From positions 1-6,663 of the forward strand of contig JAGGTG010000144.1 in the NCBI GenBank assembly GCA_021163905.1: 6,663 bases of DNA, given 5' to 3'. Shown piece after piece: positions 1 to 5,484 of this stretch. Within the stretch, counting starts at the first letter, position 1. Every line of letters begins with the position of its first letter. Under the pieces are notes generated by a model, which was not told where the DNA came from, did not search any database, and saw nothing but the letters and a program-made list of their open reading frames with translations. The DNA is from Candidatus Aerophobota bacterium (lineage in GTDB: Bacteria; Aerophobota; Aerophobia; Aerophobales; B3-G15). The position numbers and the translations under genes are program-made.

Positions 1-61
1 CCCCATATATGATTTGACACGTTAACGAATTTCTATTCCCTGGATATATACAAAAATTCAT
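1..61 (-). CDS. Possible 5' end of an unidentified gene, cut by the window edge
   Basis: An ATG at 61-59 opens a frame that stays open for 20 codons to the window edge (MNFCIYPGNRNSLTCQIIYG). A TTG directly upstream in frame (64-62) could also serve as the start. A GAGGA Shine-Dalgarno-like element at 78-74 lies 9 bases before the TTG and 12 before the ATG, only a few bases after the aldolase stop codon at 83-81. An in-frame TGA just before it prevents further extension upstream. The position and ribosome binding site suggest a gene co-transcribed with the aldolase. The fragment is too short to recognise, and 20 open codons can occur by chance. Confidence 0.35.
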   Translation of the reverse strand, partial: MNFCIYPGNRNSLTCQIIYG

Positions 62-80
62 CAAAAGTTCTTTTCCTCAG

Positions 81-899
81 CTATTTTAGTTCATTAATTA
101 CTTCATCTACGTCTTTGTCTAAATGAATTATACCTTTCAAAGCTTTTATTATTTCATTCATTTTTCTATGTTGCCATACATTTCTTCCAAATGCAACCCC
201 TTTTGCTCCAGCATCTATAGAATCCTTTACCATCTGCAAAACATCTCTATCGCTACTCACTTTGGATCCCCCAAGTATCACTACAGGTACTTTAGAATTA
301 TTAACTATTACCGAGAAATCATCTACATTCCCGGTATAGGGTACTTTTAACATATCAGCTCCAATTTCTACAGCTATCCTGCAGGCATTTTCTATAATTT
401 TTGGGTCAGTTTTCTTGTCATCAGGAATATTTTCCCCCCACAGTAATATTTCTACTATAAGAGGTACTTCCCATTGATCACATCTTAGAGCAAGATCTGC
501 TATTAATTTAATATTAGTTAATTGTGTTTTTTTATCCATTCCCCAAATAAGAATTACCTTCACCGCATCAAATCCCCATTTCACAGCCTGCTCTACGGAT
601 GAAAGTAGACTGTACCCCAAAGGAGTACCAAAATTCCCCGGAATATTAGAAAATAAAACAAAATCAACGGTTAAAATCCTCGCCGGTGCCTCTTTTTTTC
701 TAAAGAATTCTTTTGTAAGCTTGAATGTACCAAGAGGCATTATAATGGCATCTACTTCATTTTCAACAAGTTTTTTAACAATATCTATAGGGTTCTTCAA
801 GCCTTCTACAGCACCCATAAAAAGACCATGATCTATAGCAATTATTACTCCCCTGCCACTCTTAGAGTTAAATAGCTTGGAAATTCTAATCTCTTTCAT
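81..899 (-). CDS. DhnA/FbaB/LsrF-family class I (Schiff-base) aldolase
   Basis: A 272-residue cytoplasmic TIM-barrel aldolase of the DeoC/FbaB/LacD superfamily. The family includes archaeal-type class I fructose-bisphosphate aldolase, LsrF and 2-amino-3,7-dideoxy-D-threo-hept-6-ulosonate synthase, and its length matches them. Visible motifs are AIDHG at 21-25, with the family aspartate D23; DMLKVPYTG at 182-190, where K185 is the expected Schiff-base lysine; the ILGGSK loop at 208-213; and GAKGVAFGRNVWQ at 231-243, the phosphate-binding end typical of DhnA proteins. The stretch after PLIV (146-149) reads EILLWGEN, where relatives such as the archaeal heptulosonate synthase have a catalytic tyrosine in a YPRG-like motif. 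The exact substrate is therefore uncertain. The start is supported by AAGGAG at 914-909, 9 bases upstream. It lies 92 bases after the exporter permease and seems functionally unrelated to it. The aldolase fold is confident; a specific enzyme name is not. Confidence 0.88.
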   Translation of the reverse strand: MKEIRISKLFNSKSGRGVIIAIDHGLFMGAVEGLKNPIDIVKKLVENEVDAIIMPLGTFKLTKEFFRKKEAPARILTVDFVLFSNIPGNFGTPLGYSLLSSVEQAVKWGFDAVKVILIWGMDKKTQLTNIKLIADLALRCDQWEVPLIVEILLWGENIPDDKKTDPKIIENACRIAVEIGADMLKVPYTGNVDDFSVIVNNSKVPVVILGGSKVSSDRDVLQMVKDSIDAGAKGVAFGRNVWQHRKMNEIIKALKGIIHLDKDVDEVINELK

Positions 900-908
900 T
901 TCTAATTT

Positions 909-914
909 CTCCTT
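909..914 (-). promoter_or_regulatory. Ribosome binding site of the aldolase gene
   Basis: AAGGAG on the minus strand ends 9 bases before the ATG at 899-897. This agrees with the chosen aldolase start. Confidence 0.7.
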
Positions 915-936
915 GTTTCAACATTTGATATTAGAC

Positions 937-980
937 AAAACTATGGTATTTATTCTCATTATATCCAAAAATACAGTTTT
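937..980. repeat. Imperfect inverted repeat around the aldolase -10 box
   Basis: On the plus strand AAAACT (937-942) and GTATTT (946-951), separated by ATG, pair with AAATAC (969-974) and AGTTTT (975-980). This gives 12 matched positions with one 3-base bulge around a 17-base spacer. The spacer contains the perfect -10 hexamer described separately. The stem is AU-rich and, read in the direction of transcription, is not followed by a U-run, so it is a poor terminator for the upstream operon. It could be an operator or a chance feature of AT-rich DNA. Confidence 0.35.
958..963 (-). promoter_or_regulatory. Candidate -10 element of an aldolase promoter
   Basis: A perfect TATAAT reads on the minus strand in the 92-base gap between the permease stop and the aldolase start. 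Transcription would begin about 50 bases before the aldolase ATG. No good -35 hexamer is found 16-18 bases upstream (the best there resembles TCACAA), and there is no exact extended -10 TGn. The aldolase may therefore have its own weak or activator-dependent promoter, but read-through from the exporter operon is not excluded. Confidence 0.35.
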
Positions 981-991
981 TTGTGAGCAGG

Positions 992-2248
992 TTACTCATA
1001 CATCAGTGCCTGCACGGGATCCATTTTGGAAGCTTTACTGGCAGGATAAACTCCAAAGAAAAGACCCACTGCACTGGCAAAGCCGAAAGCAAGAAGAATA
1101 GTTCCCGGTGATATGACGACTTCCGGTGAAGCAGAAGCAGGTCCCATGGGTATTATTCTTAATCCAATGGAAGTTATAAGTTTTGACCCAATCACACCAG
1201 CTGCAACTCCAGCTGCTCCCCCTATTAAACAAAGCAAAATCGACTCCCAGAGAAACTGCAGTAAGATGTCAATTCTTTTAGCACCAACTGCCATCCTGAT
1301 ACCAATCTCTCTTGTTCTCTCAGTTACAGATACAAGCATAATATTCATAATTCCAATTCCTCCCACAAGAAGAGATACTGCGGCAATTCCTGCCAGCATG
1401 ATGGTAAAGACACCAGTAATATTCTGTACAGTGGAAAGAATCTCTTCCTGGGATAAAACTGTATATTTTGAGTCATCCTGAAATTTCAAGTATAAAATAG
1501 CATCTATCTGCGCCAGAGCATCATCCATGCTTTTTTCATCTTTTGCCTGAATATAGAAGCTGTCTACATAATTCGTATTAAGGATTCTTTTTTGAGCAGT
1601 AGTAAGAGGAATAAAAGCTTGATTGTCAAAATTAAGAAACATCACCTGTCCCTTGGATTCCATTACTCCCACAACCTTAAATTTGTGTCTTTTTAAAGGG
1701 TTGTTGGGAGGATTCACTATGATTTCTTTTCCTACAGGATTTTCATTGCCAAATAAATCTTCAGCAACTTGTTGGCCAAGCACAATCACTGTGCTGAAGG
1801 TGTCAAGGTCCTCTTCTGTGATAAAACGCCCATTTTGCACATAAAAATTAAGAACATCCTCATAGGGAGGGGTAACACCGTATACAATAATTTGAGTGTT
1901 TTTATCTTTATACTTCAGCAAAAGATTCCTCCTTACAACCGGGACAACTTTTGCCACTGCTGGTGCTTTTTTAAGAATAATTTCTCCATCTTTCTTAGTG
2001 AAAATGTTGGTTCTTTCCTGAAATCTTCTCCCAGCAGTCCCTTTTATAGTTCCAGGGGATACTGTAATGAGATTTACCCCAAGAGACCTTATATTTTCAA
2101 GAATTCTCTTTTGAGACCCCTGTGTTATGGCAATAATGGCAACTACTGCTGCTATTCCAATGACAATCCCCAGTATGGATAAAAGCGACCTCATTTTATT
2201 GGCGCTTAAGCCATCTAAGGCACTTCTAAAAGTCTCTCTTATATCCAT
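992..2248 (-). CDS. MacB/FtsX-family ABC transporter permease
   Basis: A 418-residue inner-membrane subunit of a MacB-type (type VII) ABC transporter, which uses mechanotransmission to drive periplasmic substrate through a TolC-like duct. It has the standard order. TM1 is at about 21-42 after an amphipathic N-terminal helix. A large MacB periplasmic core domain spans about 43-278. TM2 is at about 280-305. The coupling-helix region with ERTREIGIRMAVGAKR is at 310-325. TM3 and TM4 are at about 328-355 and 381-402. The tail YPASKASKMDPVQALMYE (401-418) is the family hallmark. No nucleotide-binding domain is fused; the ATPase is the separate gene 42 bases upstream. GAGGA at 2263-2259, 10 bases before the ATG, supports the start. 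It could instead serve lipoprotein or peptide export, because LolC/E-like relatives share the fold. The adjacent adaptor and TolC favour a MacAB-TolC-like exporter. Confidence 0.92.
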   Translation of the reverse strand: MDIRETFRSALDGLSANKMRSLLSILGIVIGIAAVVAIIAITQGSQKRILENIRSLGVNLITVSPGTIKGTAGRRFQERTNIFTKKDGEIILKKAPAVAKVVPVVRRNLLLKYKDKNTQIIVYGVTPPYEDVLNFYVQNGRFITEEDLDTFSTVIVLGQQVAEDLFGNENPVGKEIIVNPPNNPLKRHKFKVVGVMESKGQVMFLNFDNQAFIPLTTAQKRILNTNYVDSFYIQAKDEKSMDDALAQIDAILYLKFQDDSKYTVLSQEEILSTVQNITGVFTIMLAGIAAVSLLVGGIGIMNIMLVSVTERTREIGIRMAVGAKRIDILLQFLWESILLCLIGGAAGVAAGVIGSKLITSIGLRIIPMGPASASPEVVISPGTILLAFGFASAVGLFFGVYPASKASKMDPVQALMYE

Positions 2249-2290
2249 CTTTTTTCTATCCTCGATTTCTATGTTTAAAGTTTGTCACAA

Positions 2291-2974
2291 TTAAACTCTG
2301 CTAAATTCCTCTTCGTCTTCAATTAATCCATCTTTGATATGAATTATTCTTTTAAAATGCTTTGCCACATATCTTTCATGGGTAACCACAACTACAGTAC
2401 GTCCTTCCTCATTTAATCTATGAAAAAGCTGCAAAATTTCTTCTCCGGTTTTACTATCAAGACTTCCCGTAGGCTCATCGGCAAGAATAAGTGAGGGATC
2501 TGTCACAAGAGCTCTTGCTATGGCAATTCTCTGCACCTGACCACCGGAGAGTTCATTTGGTCTGTGATACAGTCTGTCGCCAAGTCCTACTTTTTCCAGA
2601 GCCTGGCGTGCTCTTTTTGCTCTTTCCTTTGGTTTTACTCCTGCGTAAATTAAAGGAAGCTCAACATTGCGAAGAGCTGTTGCCCGGGGAAGAAGGTTAA
2701 ACCGCTGAAAGACAAAACCTATCTTTTTATTTCTTATTCTGGCAAGCTCATCTGAATTGAGTTTTCCCACCTCCTGACCATCCAGGAAAAGTCTCCCAGA
2801 GGTGGGTCTGTCAAGACATCCCAGAATATGCATGAGAGTTGATTTCCCGGATCCGGAAGGCCCCATGATTGCAACATCTTCCCCGTCTTTTATCTTCAAA
2901 CTAACCCCCCGAAGAGCCTCCACGGTTACCTTTTCTACCTGATAATTTTTCCTGATATCTACAGCTTCAATCAT
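2291..2974 (-). CDS. MacB/LolD-type ABC transporter ATPase subunit
   Basis: A 227-residue cytoplasmic ATPase that powers the permease encoded next. All nucleotide-binding motifs are intact: Walker A GPSGSGKST at 38-46, Q-loop Q90 in FVFQRFNLLP, signature LSGGQ at 142-146, Walker B ILADE at 163-167, D-loop SLD at 171-173 and switch histidine H199 in VVTHE. The length and the FNLLPRATALRNVELPL segment after the Q-loop are typical of the MacB/LolD/FtsE group. It lies 26 bases after the adaptor stop. The family-typical MIEAVDIRKNY opening supports this ATG, yet no Shine-Dalgarno element is visible upstream. Translation may depend on reinitiation from the preceding gene. Subfamily membership is confident; the cargo is not known. 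Confidence 0.95.
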   Translation of the reverse strand: MIEAVDIRKNYQVEKVTVEALRGVSLKIKDGEDVAIMGPSGSGKSTLMHILGCLDRPTSGRLFLDGQEVGKLNSDELARIRNKKIGFVFQRFNLLPRATALRNVELPLIYAGVKPKERAKRARQALEKVGLGDRLYHRPNELSGGQVQRIAIARALVTDPSLILADEPTGSLDSKTGEEILQLFHRLNEEGRTVVVVTHERYVAKHFKRIIHIKDGLIEDEEEFSRV

Positions 2975-3000
2975 GATTTTAGTGATTTTTGCGCGGAAAA

Positions 3001-4119
3001 TTAGTGCATCGCCCTGCGCATCTTCCTAAATGTTTTCTCCGGTTTGCCTGGTGATTGATCTCTTTCAGCTTCTATCTGTTTTTTTCTCATTTCAATAATT
3101 GACTGAAGACCTGTTGCAACAACAATATCTCCTTCTCTTAAACCTTTTTTTATCTCCACATAACTTCCATCAGATACCCCCACCTCAACTTCTCTGGGCA
3201 CTGGTTTTCCATTCTGAAGCACGGTTACAAAATATCTTCCCCCTCTTTCTTTCACCTCCTCTACTGGCAAAATAATAGCATTTTTAGCCTCTCCCACAAT
3301 AATATCAGCGTTTGCAGTAAAACCTGGTTTTAATCTTGAATCTGGCCTGTCAAGTTCAATTTTCACTTTGACCACCACAAGACCTCCACTTGTTGTGGCT
3401 TCTCTTGCTATGGAAACAACTTTTCCGGAGAAAACCTCATCAGGATAGGCATCTACTTTTACATTTGCCCCTTGTCCTAATTTAACCTTGGAAATATCTA
3501 CCTCATCAACATTCACCTCGGCAAATAATCTGCTTGTGTCAATAAGATGCAGTATCTTATTAGAAGAGGAGGCACCAACTCCTGCAATAATCTCTCCCTT
3601 TTCTACATAAACCTTGGAGACAATACCTGAGAAAGGAGCCTTTATTACTGTATCGTCAAGTTCCTTTTTTGCTAACTTAAACTCTAACCTCTTTTCTGCA
3701 ACTTCCCTTTCTTTTCTCTTAATCTCGTTGGATGAGGCATGGCTAACCCGGGCAGATTCAAGTTCTAAAAGGGCATCTTTCAGGGCATTTTCTGCCTTGA
3801 GAACAGAGAGTTTCTCCTCCTCATCTTCTAACCGTACAAGAACCTGTCCTTCTTTAACAAATTGGCCTTCTTCTACCAAAAGTTCCTTGATTACAGCACC
3901 ACTTTTTTTAGCCCCTATATCCAGATCAGAATTGGCTATGATAGATCCAGTGGCAGAAATAGTCTCAGTAATATCTCCTCTTTGTACAGTAATGGTTCGT
4001 AGAGGCAAATTATCCGATTTATGATTAGATAAACCATATCTATAGACAAAGGCTGTTCCAATCACTGCTATAATAATCCCTCCTATCACAATTAAGAGAA
4101 CTACCCTCTTTCCTTTCAT
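3001..4119 (-). CDS. HlyD/MacA-type periplasmic adaptor (membrane fusion protein)
   Basis: A 372-residue adaptor that would bridge the inner-membrane ABC transporter to an outer-membrane duct. An N-terminal transmembrane anchor (about 6-26) has no lipobox. The RND/MFP domain order follows: a membrane-proximal strand from about 40, with ITETISATGSI at 50-60; the first half of the lipoyl domain at about 68-98; an alpha-hairpin at about 99-156; the second lipoyl half with VIKAPFSGIVSKV at 158-170; a beta-barrel domain at about 196-275 with RLKPGFTANADI; and a membrane-proximal domain to about 340 ending in GLREGDIVVATGL. The hairpin is short, about 58 residues, and I cannot find the RxxxLxxxxxxS pattern used by TolC-docking adaptors. 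The gene starts one base after the preceding TolC stop codon, with AAGGG at 4131-4127 inside that gene, so translation is probably coupled. The basic C-terminal tail (361-372) lies outside the conserved domains. Confidence 0.93.
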   Translation of the reverse strand: MKGKRVVLLIVIGGIIIAVIGTAFVYRYGLSNHKSDNLPLRTITVQRGDITETISATGSIIANSDLDIGAKKSGAVIKELLVEEGQFVKEGQVLVRLEDEEEKLSVLKAENALKDALLELESARVSHASSNEIKRKEREVAEKRLEFKLAKKELDDTVIKAPFSGIVSKVYVEKGEIIAGVGASSSNKILHLIDTSRLFAEVNVDEVDISKVKLGQGANVKVDAYPDEVFSGKVVSIAREATTSGGLVVVKVKIELDRPDSRLKPGFTANADIIVGEAKNAIILPVEEVKERGGRYFVTVLQNGKPVPREVEVGVSDGSYVEIKKGLREGDIVVATGLQSIIEMRKKQIEAERDQSPGKPEKTFRKMRRAMH

Positions 4120-4120
4120 T

Positions 4121-5479
4121 TTAAATCCCTTTCCCTATGTTTTTTAGAAGCCGGGCTTTGGCGAGTTCATACTCGGCAAGAGCCTCTATGTAATCTATTT
4201 CAGCTTGTATCAAGGATCTCTCTCTTTCTCTTACCTCTTGCAAGGTTAAAGCCCCTTGCGAAAACATCCTTTTTGTAAGATCTAATGCCTCTTTTTGTTT
4301 TTCCCGGGAAAGTTTAAGAAAAAGAATTCTTTTTTCCAGACTCTTCAATTCATAGAAGTTATCTCTTATTTTTCCACAGATATCCTGTTTTAGTTTTTCA
4401 AGATTCAATTTTTCTTTTTTTAACTCTTGCTCGGCAATTTGGATCTCAGTTTTACCTTTCTCACCATCAAGAAGGGGTATCTCCACAAGCATACCAACCC
4501 TGTACTCCTCTTTGTTTAGCCCCTGTGTGTTGTAATTGTAACCTGCTAAAAAGTTCAGTGAAGGCGATACCTCGCTTTTGGTTGTTAGAAGATCAAGCTG
4601 ACGCATCTCAACTGCGAACTTTTGCTGGTTTATCTGGCGGTTATTTTCCAGAGCCTGGTTAACAGCATCCTCCAGCTTTATTTTTAAAATACGGTCCTTT
4701 AAGGATGTTTTATCTCTAAGAACAATTTCCTTATCCGGCTTTATCCCTAAAAGCTCTTTAAAATCTATCATTGATTGGGAGAGGTTATTCTTTACCTGAT
4801 AAAACTCCTCTTCAGCCTTAATAAGCCCTATCTCAGCGTCCATCACATCTATCTTGTTTGCCATTCCCTTTTTCAGTTTATCCTTTACTATAGTGAGGTT
4901 TTCCTTTGCTTTTTCAAGAGAAAGCTTTTTTAACTCACATTCCTTCTCCTCTTCCAGGATCTTATAAAACGAGGTTATAACAAGAAGTTTTATATTCTCA
5001 ATTTCCTCTTCAGATGATAGTTCCTCCTTTTTCAGACTCAGAAAAGATTTTTTCAGAGAAAGATAGAAAGGGGTAAGCTTTGGAGCGGGTAAAATCTTTT
5101 GAATTACAGTTAAAGATGTAGAGCCTTCCATCCTCTCATTTTCTCCTTTTTCCTGGCTTGCACTCAAGGTAACATTTGTCCCCCATTGATTGGAAAAACT
5201 TGCATTGAAATCAACCTGTGGGTTGTACTGCAGGTTATATTTCCCCTCCCATTGAAGAGGAGCTGCTGATATACTCGCCTGAGGTTTAAAAGTAGCCTCC
5301 TGTTTTTTAAGCTCAAGTTTTGCTTCCTCCACTTCCATCTTAGCAATCTGCACATTCAGATTGTACCTTAGAGCTCTTTGGATACTATCCTGAAGACTCA
5401 ATATAGTCGGTCCCTTAGCAAAACTCATGGCAGTCAAAACAAAACTTAAGAGAATACCAAAAGCTACCTTTTTTCCCAT
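4121..5479 (-). CDS. TolC-family outer-membrane efflux channel, complete with barrel segments
   Basis: A 452-residue outer membrane factor, normal length for TolC/OprM-like proteins, that would form the trimeric exit duct of the exporter. A signal peptide (1-21, probable cleavage after SFA) has no lipobox. Two OEP repeats follow. The first has the helix LSLQDSIQRALRYN (27-40), alternating-polarity beta-strand sequence at about 65-133 (for example YNLQYNPQVDFNASF) and long coiled-coil helices to about 245. The second begins near 266, with strands at about 306-341 including SPSLNFLAGYNYN and YRVGMLVEIPLLDG, then helices to 449. Both barrel contributions are therefore present, in contrast to the upstream paralogue. 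It starts 5 bases after that gene's stop, with AAGGG at 5493-5489 providing the ribosome binding site. C181 and C368 lie in helical parts; a disulphide is not implied. Confidence 0.93.
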   Translation of the reverse strand: MGKKVAFGILLSFVLTAMSFAKGPTILSLQDSIQRALRYNLNVQIAKMEVEEAKLELKKQEATFKPQASISAAPLQWEGKYNLQYNPQVDFNASFSNQWGTNVTLSASQEKGENERMEGSTSLTVIQKILPAPKLTPFYLSLKKSFLSLKKEELSSEEEIENIKLLVITSFYKILEEEKECELKKLSLEKAKENLTIVKDKLKKGMANKIDVMDAEIGLIKAEEEFYQVKNNLSQSMIDFKELLGIKPDKEIVLRDKTSLKDRILKIKLEDAVNQALENNRQINQQKFAVEMRQLDLLTTKSEVSPSLNFLAGYNYNTQGLNKEEYRVGMLVEIPLLDGEKGKTEIQIAEQELKKEKLNLEKLKQDICGKIRDNFYELKSLEKRILFLKLSREKQKEALDLTKRMFSQGALTLQEVRERERSLIQAEIDYIEALAEYELAKARLLKNIGKGI

Positions 5480-5484
5480 GGAAT

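Noticed and set aside
14..19. Plus-strand TTGACA resembling a -35 box
   Set aside because: No -10-like hexamer lies 16-18 bases downstream, and no plus-strand gene follows.
900..991. Intrinsic terminator between the permease and the aldolase
   Set aside because: The only hairpin candidate is AU-rich, bulged, and not followed by a U-run in the minus-strand direction.
1113..1481. Plus-strand open frame of 122 codons, and similar plus-strand frames at 1769-2182 and 3614-4024
   Set aside because: They lie opposite clear conserved minus-strand genes, show no domain character or ribosome binding site, and are antisense shadows.
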